NCBI GenBank assembly: GCA_963965975.1
Contig: OZ014413.1
Location: 7,013,501-7,077,500 of the forward strand
Source: Xestospongia bergquistia
Taxonomy: Eukaryota > Porifera > Demospongiae > Haplosclerida > Petrosiidae
Direction: 5' to 3'
DNA length: 64,000 nucleotides
The notes below the pieces were generated by a model. That model searched no databases. It saw nothing but the letters and a program-made list of their open reading frames with translations, and was not told the origin of the DNA. The stretch's first letter is position 1. Every line of letters starts with the position of its first letter. Of the stretch, positions 12,150-22,781 are shown in pieces. A program made the position numbers and the translations under genes.

Positions 12150-12745
12150 TGTGGAACTTGGGAATTATTGTGTTTACATCATTGTATATGTCTATTATGT
12201 GATAGTTGTAGTAAGCTTAAAATAGGTCAAAATGTAGTATGGTATTTGGTTATACAGAATGAAAAATGTACTAATTTGCGGTTGCAGACACCAGTTCTCT
12301 ATGCAGTAGCTGCTTCTTTCTTCATTTATATGTTTTATGCTCTCAGACTCACATTATACACTCAATAGAATTATATTTTAAGCTACTAATTGTGAAATCA
12401 TAGATCTATTTTTATTAAATCTTATCAACAGCCATGTTCAATGTTTTGTCTTATTTTTATGTCTATATTGAATCTGAATCTAACTTTTTCTCTATTTTCA
12501 ACAATAGAATGGCAAAGTTTGGAAAACTGATCTGAGTTTAGTATTTTCACTTATCTCTTGACAATAGTTCTTATCTTCAGTATCCTCAGTCATTGAATAG
12601 AAAGCTTTCTAAAACAATTGTTCATTCATTGTGGTTTCCTCAGAAGGAATCTTTTATGATTCAGATACTAATGATTATGTTTGGTGTTGGGCTGGATTGA
12701 TAGAATATGGTGATGGATCATTTCTCATACATTGGTAAATGTCAT
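12150..12745 (+). pseudogene. Second decayed copy of the beta-helix receptor membrane domain
   Basis: Fragments match the membrane half of the 12950-16723 gene. Near 12210-12280 the neck is recognisable (VVWYLVIQNEKCTN for VVFGSTECKQCSN). Near 12295-12365 there is VLYAVAASFFIYMFYALRL for VLYAIAGPLLIFLLYALRL. Near 12425-12600 the CLIFMSILNLNL segment and the following helix remain. Near 12655-12720 FYDSDTNDYVWCWAGLIEYG matches the last large loop. Stops and small deletions interrupt all of it, and the copy ends about 200 bp before the intact gene. Confidence 0.8.
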
Positions 12746-12949
12746 TTAAGGTATTGCCAGCAATGACTGATTTTGAAAATCGGAAAGGTCAACTTGAATT
12801 TGCGTTATTATAAAATCACATCTAAGTTTACTTTCAACGTTATTGTAATAAGAATATCCAGTTATTTCAAGAGATAACAAAAACAGCTAAAATATCAATA
12901 CTTAAGGAGTTAATTCCTGCGTTGTTTAGTTCAGTCAAACTCTTAAAAA

Positions 12950-15900
12950 ATGCTCTTACTTTCAACACTACTGGTGCTTTTTTTCCTGGTAAATTGTTTT
13001 GAAACATATCATGTTAACTCGTCATCAGATTTGGAGAAGTACCTGTGTGACAAAACATGGTCCTCTCAACAACTTGTTTTATCATTAAACAGCTCTGTCA
13101 ATTTTACCTTCTCGCGTGGTATCTTCTGTCAAGTGACAAGTAACCAAACTAGTAAGGTTAGCATATGCAGTGATTCTCTCACAGAAATGGCAACTATAAC
13201 ATGTGTTCATAGCGACACATCAGACATTCCTCCACAATCTAGAAGAGGTCTGGCTTTCTTTAACACTACAGTGACTCTTGAACGATTGATATTTAAGGAT
13301 TGTGGTACTTATCTCGCTACTATACAAGATTCTACAATGACTGACTACCTCAATAGTTCATCTCTGTATTACACTTCATCTCATGCTGCTGCATTAGTCT
13401 TTGTTCATTGTCAGGTCAATATAACTCAACTTAACATCTATTACTCATATGGGTTTGCTATGATTGGTATAAATTTATATAACTCTAGTATCAGTGAAGT
13501 TAATGTATCTAATTCAAGTCTTAGTAATGTTCTACATCATCATACTGAACACAAAAGAAGAACAATTGGTTGTGGTGCTCTTCTACATTTTTTTGATCAT
13601 CAACTAATGATGTATCCTAGATATGTTACTGTCAACTATGCACGTTTTAGAAATAACTATGATTTGCATAAAACATATAGCTATATCACTGAGTTCTCTA
13701 AAGATAACTTGAATATTGTTAATGCTGCTGGTCTGACTGTACTCTATACTCAACAAAAATATTTTGCTAGTGTTACTATTAACAATACAGAATTTACATC
13801 TAATGTGGGAAGTTCTAGTTCACCAGGTGGTCTGCTTGTTCTTCATTACAACAGTTCTCTTAATACAAGCACAATTGTTAATAACTGTCTGTTTTCTAAT
13901 AATTCTAATGGTCCTAAGTCATTATTACATGGAGCAGGTCTTAGTTTATATTGGATTAAAGTAACAGATTTATCAATGACTCAACACCAAATATTGTTAA
14001 TTCAAAATACAAAGTTTTATAATCACACAGGACATGGTCATAATTGTTTACCTACTGGTGCTATGTATGTTGCTGTAACTGAACTAGGAAATACTGTTAA
14101 AATAGATATTCATTTAAAAAACTGCAGCTTTCATAATAACTTAGTACAGCAGACTGGAGCTTGTATTTTTATGTCAGTCTATGATACTGCTAAGAAGTTT
14201 GCAAACATCTCCGTTGTTCTCGAAGACACATATGCAACGAATAACTCTCAAAAGTTAAGATTTAAGCCTCTTTCAACTGCTGGAATCTTCTTTTTTAGTA
14301 ATGTAGCAAATGTATCTATTACTGGAACGTCAACCTTCACTAACAACTATGGATCTGTGATTGATGCTCTCAACTCCAATGTTTATTTATCTAAATATGC
14401 CAATGTGACTTTTAGCAACAATGTTGGATCAAGAGGTGCTGCTATTAGATTACTAGGTAATGGATATCTTTATTTTATTGGAGGAGCTGTAGTTAATTTT
14501 ACTAATAATCAAGCTCAGGAATTTGGTGGAGCAATATATGCAAATTCTGGTATAAGAAATAGTTTACTACTAAAAGAACAATGTATCATAAAATTAATTG
14601 ATATCACAAAAGAAAAGAATATTTCTTTTACAGAAAATGTAGCTATCTATGCTGGTAATTCAATATATGCTTATCCACTCTTTTCATGCAAATTAAAGCA
14701 AAAACTTTCTAATAATACAGCATTGCTAGAATTTTATAGGAATCACTTTCATTTTATTGAAAACAAGAAAGTGAATAAACTTCACATCATATCAACTTCA
14801 GCTTCAAAACTAACTTTGTGTTATCCTAATGGTACACACAGAAATTCCATCAAATCAATTAATACCTATCCAGGTCAGAAGATCAAGATCTACATGGCAT
14901 CTATAGATTCTCTAAACAGAAATGTCTATTCAACTGTTGCAATCACCATTGCTACAAAAAGAAGCATTTTAGAACTAAATAAAAACCAAGAACAAATGCT
15001 TTATGAAGGTAATAAATGTACCTCATTTAAGCTTAAAATATATAGCAAAGACTCTAATACCACAGAAGGAACGTTAGTATTTTCTCTACCTAGTTTCCCA
15101 GCTGCTTTAGTTGTCAATGTTACAGTACAACATTGTCCTTTAGGTTTTGTTTGGCATAATAAAACACAAAAATGTGTGTGCTCATCAGCTTTTTATAATG
15201 AAGACTTCTCTTTGGTTTATGGTTATAGGGCTGATTGTGACATTGATTACCTGTCAATGGCAAGACCAGGTTTAACCTCTTATGCCTGGGCTGGTTATAT
15301 GAATGCATCCGCATGTTTCGGAGTATCAAAACAATGTCCACTTGGCTATTGTAATGGTAATGGAGCCTTTTTTTGCAGTTCAACTAACAATATGGCAATA
15401 TCAACTAACAAGACTTGTGACAAAGGAACTCTCCATTCACTCTGTCTACATCATCGGGAAGGTCCATTGTGTGGTAGTTGTGGTAGGCTAAATGAAGATC
15501 AAAAATTAAGTGTGGTATTTGGTTCTACAGAATGTAAACAGTGTAGTAATTGGTGGTTGTTGACATTAGTCCTCTATGCAATAGCTGGTCCCCTCCTCAT
15601 TTTCTTGTTATATGCTCTCAGACTTACATTGACAACTGGTACACTCAATGGAATTATATTCTATGCTCATATATCTAATTGTGGAATCATAGATCTTTTA
15701 TCATTGAAAATTTATCAAGACCCCTACTCAAAATTTTGTCTTATTTTTTTGTCTACGTTGAATCTGAATCTTGGTTTTCCACTATGTTTTTATGATGGGA
15801 TGACAGAGTTATGGAAAGCTGGTCTCAGTTTACTATTTCCATTTTATTTGTTGACAATAGTTGTTGTTCTTATTATCCTCAGTCACATTTATGTAAGGCT

Positions 15901-16723
15901 TTCTAACAGAATAGCCCACTCCTCAGTTCAAGTACTGGTTACTGTTGTACATCTCTCATTCTCAAAACTATTACTAGCAATTATTAATGTCTTTACTTCA
16001 GCAAGAATCTATTATGATTCAGATAGTAGTTACAAAGTTTGGTATTGGGATGGGTCAATACAATATGGTAGTGGATCACATCTCATTCTAATGATCATCA
16101 CATTGGTAATTGTCATTTCTCTCTTGCTACCCTATGTCCTTATTCTCATCTTTGCTAGACCAATACGACACACAAGTTTAAACAAATACATTCGACCTCT
16201 ACTAGAAGCTATCCATGCTCCATATAAGGAGGGGAAGGAGTACTGGTTTGTAGCTCGACTTGTTTTCTTGGTTGGAATATGTGCCATCTATGCATCAATG
16301 AGAGCTAGGAATGTTCTTGAAATAAATGTTATAACAACTCCCTTGTTCTTTCTTTTACTGCTCTTACACGTTTATTTCAAACCATATAAGAACAAAGTTA
16401 TATACTTCCTTGACTGTTGGCTCATACTTAACATTGTAATGATAGACACAACAACTTGGTTTTTCTTTATAGAAAGTAATTATCAAGCTATTGCAGTGTT
16501 TGTGTCTGTTATGGTCTTTATGGTATTTCTTACATTCTTGGTAATATTGTTGTATCATATTCTACTGGTAACTGGAAAGATATATTCAATAACAAAAATG
16601 TTTCATTTGATACAGAACAGTTATAAGCAGAAAATGCTTTCATACAAACCATTGCTGCAAGCTAATGACTCGTTTTACAATTCATGTGAATACAGAGAAC
16701 CTTTATTAAGTTCTAGTAAATAA
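12950..16723 (+). CDS. Beta-helix / Cys-rich / multi-pass membrane receptor-like protein (1257 aa)
   Basis: Single-exon gene. Signal peptide in residues 1-17. Residues about 80-600 form an Asn-rich ectodomain of short beta repeats (GGLLVLHYNSS, GAAIRLLGNGY, GGAIYANSG) expected to build a right-handed parallel beta-helix. Residues about 630-860 are a Cys-rich neck with CPLGFVWHNKTQKCVC, CPLGYCNGNG, GPLCGSCG and ECKQCSNWW. About nine membrane segments follow with signature loops GTLNGIIFYAHI, LNLGFPLCFYDGM, HLSFSKLLLAI, VWYWDGSIQYGSGSH and RPLLEAIHAPYKEGKEYWF. The tail is about 60 residues. It is the intact survivor of a local array with two dead copies upstream. Function unknown; the architecture suggests a cell-surface receptor or channel-like protein (inference). 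I do not recognise a named family. Confidence 0.87.
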   Translation: MLLLSTLLVLFFLVNCFETYHVNSSSDLEKYLCDKTWSSQQLVLSLNSSVNFTFSRGIFCQVTSNQTSKVSICSDSLTEMATITCVHSDTSDIPPQSRRGLAFFNTTVTLERLIFKDCGTYLATIQDSTMTDYLNSSSLYYTSSHAAALVFVHCQVNITQLNIYYSYGFAMIGINLYNSSISEVNVSNSSLSNVLHHHTEHKRRTIGCGALLHFFDHQLMMYPRYVTVNYARFRNNYDLHKTYSYITEFSKDNLNIVNAAGLTVLYTQQKYFASVTINNTEFTSNVGSSSSPGGLLVLHYNSSLNTSTIVNNCLFSNNSNGPKSLLHGAGLSLYWIKVTDLSMTQHQILLIQNTKFYNHTGHGHNCLPTGAMYVAVTELGNTVKIDIHLKNCSFHNNLVQQTGACIFMSVYDTAKKFANISVVLEDTYATNNSQKLRFKPLSTAGIFFFSNVANVSITGTSTFTNNYGSVIDALNSNVYLSKYANVTFSNNVGSRGAAIRLLGNGYLYFIGGAVVNFTNNQAQEFGGAIYANSGIRNSLLLKEQCIIKLIDITKEKNISFTENVAIYAGNSIYAYPLFSCKLKQKLSNNTALLEFYRNHFHFIENKKVNKLHIISTSASKLTLCYPNGTHRNSIKSINTYPGQKIKIYMASIDSLNRNVYSTVAITIATKRSILELNKNQEQMLYEGNKCTSFKLKIYSKDSNTTEGTLVFSLPSFPAALVVNVTVQHCPLGFVWHNKTQKCVCSSAFYNEDFSLVYGYRADCDIDYLSMARPGLTSYAWAGYMNASACFGVSKQCPLGYCNGNGAFFCSSTNNMAISTNKTCDKGTLHSLCLHHREGPLCGSCGRLNEDQKLSVVFGSTECKQCSNWWLLTLVLYAIAGPLLIFLLYALRLTLTTGTLNGIIFYAHISNCGIIDLLSLKIYQDPYSKFCLIFLSTLNLNLGFPLCFYDGMTELWKAGLSLLFPFYLLTIVVVLIILSHIYVRLSNRIAHSSVQVLVTVVHLSFSKLLLAIINVFTSARIYYDSDSSYKVWYWDGSIQYGSGSHLILMIITLVIVISLLLPYVLILIFARPIRHTSLNKYIRPLLEAIHAPYKEGKEYWFVARLVFLVGICAIYASMRARNVLEINVITTPLFFLLLLLHVYFKPYKNKVIYFLDCWLILNIVMIDTTTWFFFIESNYQAIAVFVSVMVFMVFLTFLVILLYHILLVTGKIYSITKMFHLIQNSYKQKMLSYKPLLQANDSFYNSCEYREPLLSSSK

Positions 16724-16876
16724 TGCGAAATAACAAATTATTATTTTATACTTGTCTCTTTAAAGAATATATACGTATTATTATGTAAAGTCAATTTGAT
16801 ATACTAAAGCTGTATTGTTAATACACTGAAGTTTGTTTACTTTTAATACATATTTGTTTGACATCAGGTTCTGTTA

Positions 16877-16882
16877 AATAAA
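16877..16882 (+). terminator. Poly(A) signal of the 1257-aa gene
   Basis: AATAAA about 150 nt after the stop codon, in an AT-rich 3' flank. Confidence 0.45.
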
Positions 16883-17448
16883 TTTATTTTAAAATGTCTA
16901 CCTTCTCACTTTAATAACTTTTCTACTAATAGCATAGTAACTGAGGTTATCTAATGATAACCACATCAAATAATTAATGCTATGATTTTGATATTGGTTG
17001 TTATAACCACATATTATTTCTTAACATAAGTTAAATGATTTATGATATGTACCATTAAATTGTCTTTAACAATAGCTAAGAATAATATAGTATATAATAC
17101 AACTCTTTAATTTCAAGACACCAGAAATTCTTAACTATATGATTATTTTATTTCAACTGGATGCATTTATATGTGTAGTTCATATCAGTTATGAGTCATT
17201 ACGTTCTGATATTTAATGATATTTTTTTCTGAATATTAATAAAGTTATTCCCAAGAGTCCAGCAATAAATGACTAAGGAAAAACTGAAATATAAACTTGC
17301 ATTGTGTTATATTTATCAAATTACATCTATACTCTATTTTCAATATCATTGTAAAAACAATACCAGTTATTCAAATAGAATAATGAAAACAACAACAATA
17401 TCAATACTTGGATGTTCTTTTTATGTATAATTTATTCATATATAATAT
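16883..17448. other. Intergenic sequence, nothing recognised
   Basis: AT-rich, no coding signature, ends exactly at the left boundary of the 4.84-kb tandem duplication. Confidence 0.5.
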
Positions 17449-17730
17449 CATATATAGGTATCTACCTTCTAAATCCTTACCTTTGAGCCCCTGCCCTGGA
17501 TTGAAACTAACCTCATAAAAATATTTGCCATAGTCTCAGCTACTCATATGTGTCATGAACTTTATGAGAGCTAGATTATACATGTTATTGACATGGTTAC
17601 ATGCTACTATAGAAGAGATTATATTTTACTCAACTTGACCGGGATAAAAAATAAGCTAGTAATCTCTATGTCTGACTGTTTTTTTCTCTCTCTTTCTCTC
17701 ACATACACACGCAGGCTCACTCAAACTCAT

Positions 17731-17935
17731 CTTCTATATCATTTGCTATTAGAAATAAATTTAATGTGTCTGATTTATATATGGCTTCTGATACTTTGGA
17801 TACAGGATTAGATGCAGTAGCTCAAGGGTATACTAAATTACCACCAGATAAAGTACCATGGAGTGTATTTGAGATTTACTCTCACAATGCATATAAGGTG
17901 GATGCATTGCTATAACTTTGATCAGATAAGATATG
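17731..17935 (+). CDS. Putative exon of an unidentified gene (copy 1)
   Basis: After a splice-acceptor-like CTCACATACACACGCAG there is an open frame of about 67 codons with balanced amino-acid composition (it includes SDLYMASDTLDTGLDAVAQG and PPDKVPWSVFEIYSHNAY), ending in TAA. I do not recognise the protein. It may be an exon of a gene captured or broken by the duplication, or part of a mobile element. An identical copy lies at 22577-22781. Confidence 0.3.
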
Positions 17936-18167
17936 ACATAGTCTGATCTAGAGTGAATATTACTTCTAATTCTGCAACTATTTAACAAGATAGCATATGG
18001 TCATGAAATGACCCAAGTTTTTAATCAAAAGTCCACTTATTCATTTATAATGTCATGCCCTTACAATTATTTTATAATCTTGTAAAATAGGACACTGAAT
18101 ATTTATATAGCAACTCAAGAGTATATTTTTAATTGTTATTTTATATTCTCTATTATGTATTATAACT

Positions 18168-18368
18168 ATGAATTATAAACATTATACAATACATACTGTT
18201 CTTACTGAATTTAAGTGGGTAGCTGATTTTAGGCAAGTTGTTGCAGAAACTAAGTCATGGTTGCTTGAAAAATTATTTGGTGATGTTTATGTTGGATATA
18301 AAGTATTACACATACAGCCATATTGTGATCATCTTGTAGCTCAAAGTCCTAATCTGAGCTTTTGTTAG
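18168..18368 (+). CDS. Short open frame, unidentified (copy 1)
   Basis: 66 codons with non-repetitive composition, including FKWVADFRQVVAETKSWLLE and GDVYVGYKVLHIQPYCDH. It lies about 230 bp after the exon-like frame at 17731-17935 on the same strand, so both could belong to one broken gene. No family recognised. Identical copy at 23014-23214. Confidence 0.25.
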   Translation: MNYKHYTIHTVLTEFKWVADFRQVVAETKSWLLEKLFGDVYVGYKVLHIQPYCDHLVAQSPNLSFC

Positions 18369-18996
18369 TAGTAAGATATTGTTCCTGTCACATATAATAT
18401 ATATACTAATGTCTTGTATTGTGTTATTACTATCACACAATAACATGCTTGAGAACAAACATATATGACTTATCCACTAGTGTTACTATAATGTATAGAT
18501 TACGTTATATCTCATGTTGCTATTTATAGTACTGATTATCATATAGGGTAAACTAGATACCTGTAGCAATGAAGGTAATGTTTTCAGATTACAAGGAGTT
18601 AAATTTATAAATAATAAACTACTACCATCTTACAGAGCCACTATTAATTAACAAGGTTATAAATAATATGAGTTAAGCTTACTGAGATGTCAAAACATAT
18701 TTAGTAAAGGTTAGTGTACTTGATAAAACATTATATCGTTATGGCATCACATCTTAGGTCACACTCCCAGTGTATTTGAACCAGGGTAACTGAAACCCAA
18801 AATTTTTGTTTGTAATTTGTTTGTGATGAAGTACTATTACCTGCAAAAATATCCTAAATTGCCAAAACGCGCTAATTCTACTCGAAATTTTGGATCAAAA
18901 GTTGCAAATTTCTAGCAATCCGCCATTTTGTCAAAAATACTTCCGTTAGTGGGGGTGGTCAATCGGTGACGTACAAGGGGGAACACGTTTATACAT

Positions 18997-19200
18997 GTGA
19001 TAACAGTAAGAATGGGAAAAAGATGTGTAGAAGCCAACTGTAGCAGTACCCACAATGATAAAGTTAGCCTGTTTACATTCCCAAATAATGCTCAACTGAG
19101 AGCAAGGTGGAACAGGCAGATAAAGACCACTAGAACTGACTGGCATTCTCCTTCTGAGTACTCATGTGTGTGTAGTAATTTTTACAGATACTCAACCTAG
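18997..19200 (+). pseudogene. THAP-domain exon, left arm (copy 1)
   Basis: Encodes MGKRCVEANCSS, the C-x4-C start of a THAP zinc finger, then FTFPNNAQLRARWNRQI and SPSEYSCVCSNFY. The usual C-x2-H end of the C2CH zinc site reads CSNF here, so the zinc-binding His is replaced by Asn. The frame stops soon after. The Met start and the aromatic core are kept; the zinc site is broken. Confidence 0.75.
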
Positions 19201-19534
19201 TGACAAACTTGTATCCATAATCAAGAACAAATATTTGGTGGGTAGTATTTTTAATTCATCACACACGTATCAAACATCACGGCTTGAGGCATTCCACAGC
19301 TTAGTTTTACAATATGCTCCAAAGCATACAGCATTCTCTTATGAAGGGATAAATTCAAGGTCATTAGAGACTGACTACACATGCATAAATTTCAATAATC
19401 TTGTCTTAAATTTTAGGTTACAATTAGCTGCACTGCATTATAACACCAACAATAAACGAAAACAAGCCCCTACTGGAAATGGGTCTAAAGGTTTAGCATT
19501 GCCTTCCCTAACTATAAAAAAGGAGGATACATAG
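19190..19534 (+). pseudogene. C-terminal transposase segment with a 57-nt intron (copy 1)
   Basis: The frame contains RLEAFHSLVLQYAPKH and FSYEGINSR, then after a 57-nt GT-AG intron (19360-19416) the phrase LQLAALHYN. Removing the intron restores a continuous NSR-LQLAALHYN reading, typical of the C-terminus of THAP-linked transposase-like proteins. The first half of the catalytic region is absent. The intron length is a multiple of three and contains no stop, so the unspliced frame also reads through. Confidence 0.7.
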
Positions 19535-19689
19535 TGCGGAAGATAAAGGAAAAGAGTTGTTACTGTAAGCACATGTACATGTGTAGTGGTGAATATTGAT
19601 GATTGATGACTGGTGTTAATACATTCTGATATAATCTACTATTACAATAATTTTAAAACTTGATATTAAAGTGTATATTAATTAATATT

Positions 19690-20130
19690 TGATATTAAAG
19701 TGTAAATATTACCCTTGAGTGCTCTCTCTTTTCAAAGGCAGCTGATCTCCTTCTGGGTCTAATGCTGGTGTGACATGATGAAGCAGGCTTTGGAAATATT
19801 GTTGGTACTGCTCCTGGCTTTAGCAGCTGCTTTCTTCGTAATCCAAGTTGCCCTGAGAAACAAAAGAACACAAAGTCAAAACCTAACATAATACTGTTAA
19901 TGTCATACCTGAAACAACAGACTGTGATTCAAAATTGTCTTGAGTAAAGTGCTTACTACACACATATGAGTACTCAGAAGGAGAATGTCAGTCAGCTCTA
20001 GTGGTCTTTATCTGCCTGTTCCACGTTGCTCTCAATTGAGCATTCTTTGGGAATGTAAACAGGCTAACTTTATCTTTGTGGGTACTGCTACAGTTGGCTT
20101 CTACACATCTTACTCTTACCACATGTATAA
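19690..20130 (-). pseudogene. THAP exons 1-2, right arm, reverse strand (copy 1)
   Basis: On the minus strand the THAP exon reads RCVEANCSSTHKDKVSLFTF and ends with CSKHFTQDNF, so the C-x2-H end is intact here. The ATG is lost, and a TGA replaces the Trp that reads TDWHSP in the left arm. After a GTATGA...TTCTCAG intron a second exon encodes RRKQLLKPGAVPTIFPKP, the basic stretch that normally follows a THAP domain. The two arms carry different damage. Confidence 0.7.
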
Positions 20131-20332
20131 ATGTGTTCCCCCTTGTACGTCACCGATTGACCACGCCCACTAACGGAAGTATTTTCGCTAAATGGCGGAT
20201 TGCTAGAAATTTGCAACGTTTGATCCAAAATTTCGAGTAGAGTAGCGCGTTTTGGCAATTTAAGATATTTTTGCAGGTAATACTACTTCATCACAAACAA
20301 ATTGCAAACAAAAAAATTTGGGGGTTCAGTTA

Positions 20333-21940
20333 TCATTTATGCAAAATTATTTTTCACACTGATTTTTAAACCTGAAGTTTGTCTTCAAGTGGTGATCACT
20401 TGCATATGATGAAAAAGATGTAGTTATAGTGAGTTGGCATACACCTTTAATCAGTGACTTATTATTAATTTTTAGTAGAGAATTGTTAGTGAGCAAGTGT
20501 AAAGTTAGGAATGTTATTAGGAAATGGTGTAGATTTTTGAGGTTTATCTATTATTTATACAGAGATTTGATTAGTTGTATTCAAAAATAATCACTGTCTA
20601 TGTAGCATCAGTTGATATGATTAACTCATGATCAATTTGTGTACACATTTGAATGTCCTTGTTTCTTACTACTTGTATATATATTGTTAACTGATTCCAC
20701 TATAGAGTATTTGAGGCTATGAACTAGACCTGAAGGAATCTTATTTTCTGCTCATCACAAGATATTGTATACACTCACAACAATTTATAACTGCTATGGT
20801 ACTTGCTTGACTTAACAACCTAATTTTTATGACTGGTTTGTCAGTCTGCATCCAGTTTTGATTTTGTCATATAATAAGAAAAGATGACAAATCCAACGAT
20901 ATACCTGTTCTCTTGACAGGTTTGTTCTAGCTGTTGAACTCACGTGGTGGGTGCCTTACTATTCAACTACATAATATACAGTATTTTAACTGTACACAAA
21001 GACAGAAGAAATGCATAAATACCCATATTATACGTAAAAAGGACACTATTAATTTTCAATTAATAGACATACCCCCTCAGATATAGTGATTTTGGGTCGT
21101 GATATTAATTCATCCTATGTAACTAGTTGGAACTACTACCAACTTGATCCAATATAGCATATAGTTTCATTTTTGGTAGAAATATCAAACAGACAAATGT
21201 TGGAAGCAATGTCAAAACCTGTCACATATCATACCCGTGTGTGTAGTGCCATTTTTATGCATATTCAGTAAGTTTTGAAAATAATTGGACACACAGATTA
21301 CCAAATTCAAGGAATCATGTAAGCGATATAAAATACTAACAACACAAATATCACCATAAACAGTGAATGACCATTCTTTACTTTATATGCATCAATGGCG
21401 AGTTTTTCCTTAATACATTTTCTACAAAACGGAAAAAAAAGTCTCATTTATTGCTATAACTTCACAAAATTTGTTGTAAACAATACTAAAACTTACTAAA
21501 TGTTGAATTTTATATGTGTTATTCAGTTTCCATGTAAAATAAAAAGATTTCAATATTGACACAATTTTCTATCAAAATTGAAAGAATTTAGTCACATTGC
21601 CCATTTTCTGTAATCATTTTGTGCACTCATGTACACTAGACCTACCTTGATAAAAGATAATTATGGTTCTTGTTTTGCTAGAGACAATTGTGACTTTTTC
21701 TAATAACAAAACTATACAATTTATTACAAAAATGTGTGAAACTAAAAGTATTCATTATTGAGTCTATTATTTAAAACATCATAATGGATTACTTCCTTTT
21801 ATAACACTCAAAATTTGTCATGCTTACCACGTCTGTCTTACATAAATTATTAATGTTAAAAGTTATAAGCAAGTGAAGTTTTTAACAATTTTAGTCTCCT
21901 TACTTGATTGCAATCACAGTTGAAGATATTTTGTCTGGAG
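20333..21940. other. Non-coding part of the tandem unit
   Basis: About 1.6 kb of AT-rich sequence without a recognisable frame between the THAP element and the transporter-like pseudogene. It is repeated at 25179-26786. Confidence 0.5.
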
Positions 21941-21949
21941 GTATGGCTC

Positions 21950-22292
21950 AATGTGTTAGTTCTCAAACAGTAATATTGATTATCTCCTGGGATATTTTAA
22001 TGTATCTTCATACAAATTTAATATGATATTTTCTGGCAACAAGCTATCACAGCTAAGTTAAATGTGCATACTATTGAAGTTGTCAGTGTGTATATACTGA
22101 GTTTTTTATCTTTTCCTCTCTTTGGTCTACTTGCGGATATAAAGAGAGGTTGACATAATACTATTATTAGTATATTTGTCATATGTATCTTGGATAATTT
22201 GTGGTGTTGAAACTATTGTCAATTAAGATTTTTTGAATTTGACATAGTTTACTCGATAGTTTTGGTTGTTGTATGCATTTTAAAGTACTTGG
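21950..22292 (+). pseudogene. POT-like transporter pseudogene, truncated at the duplication junction
   Basis: Translation gives VSSQTVILIISWDILMYLH, matching TSRSVKFIIIWDILMFVH of the transporter at 51386-52933. It is followed by SFLSFPLFGLLADIKRG for SFPLFGLLADVKTG. Stops and frameshifts interrupt it. The copy breaks off exactly at the end of tandem copy 1. Confidence 0.8.
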
Positions 22293-22576
22293 TACATATA
22301 TAGGTATCTACCTTCTAAATCCTTACCTTTGAGCCCCTGCCCTGGATTGAAACTAACCTCATAAAAATATTTGCCATAGTCTCAGCTACTCATATGTGTC
22401 ATGAACTTTATGAGAGCTAGATTATACATGTTATTGACATGGTTACATGCTACTATAGAAGAGATTATATTTTACTCAACTTGACCGGGATAAAAAATAA
22501 GCTAGTAATCTCTATGTCTGACTGTTTTTTTCTCTCTCTTTCTCTCACATACACACGCAGGCTCACTCAAACTCAT

Positions 22577-22781
22577 CTTCTATATCATTTGCTATTAGAA
22601 ATAAATTTAATGTGTCTGATTTATATATGGCTTCTGATACTTTGGATACAGGATTAGATGCAGTAGCTCAAGGGTATACTAAATTACCACCAGATAAAGT
22701 ACCATGGAGTGTATTTGAGATTTACTCTCACAATGCATATAAGGTGGATGCATTGCTATAACTTTGATCAGATAAGATATG
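22577..22781 (+). CDS. Putative exon of an unidentified gene (copy 2)
   Basis: Identical to 17731-17935; see that entry. Family unknown. Confidence 0.3.

Larger units (their letters stand above)
18787..20332. mobile_element. Foldback element built from THAP-transposase fragments (copy 1)
   Basis: The ends are inverted repeats: TAACTGAAACCCAAA on the left and the reverse complement of TAACTGAACCCCCAAA on the right. The inversion extends about 400 bp inward on each side and includes a THAP-domain exon facing inward in both arms. The left arm (plus strand) then jumps to a C-terminal transposase segment. The right arm (minus strand) continues to a second N-terminal exon. The central transposase domain is missing, so the element is non-autonomous. 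THAP domains occur in P-element and Kolobok transposases; I could not decide between them because no clear target-site duplication is visible. Confidence 0.8.
17449..22292. repeat. Tandem 4,844-bp duplication, copy 1
   Basis: Every landmark in this interval recurs 4,846 bp to the right. The left boundary is the first base of CATATATAGGTATC and the right boundary is the last base of AAAGTACTTGG. The bases just outside differ (T versus A on the left, T versus C on the right). Two bases, TA, separate the copies. I found no difference between the copies in any part I compared, including all open frames. Copy 1 ends inside a transporter-like pseudogene that continues past copy 2, so copy 2 carries the original right junction. 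Confidence 0.95.

Noticed and set aside
18946-19146. Minus-strand 66-codon frame (and plus-strand 19985-20173) as genes
   Set aside because: They are antisense shadows of the THAP exons in the two arms of the foldback element.
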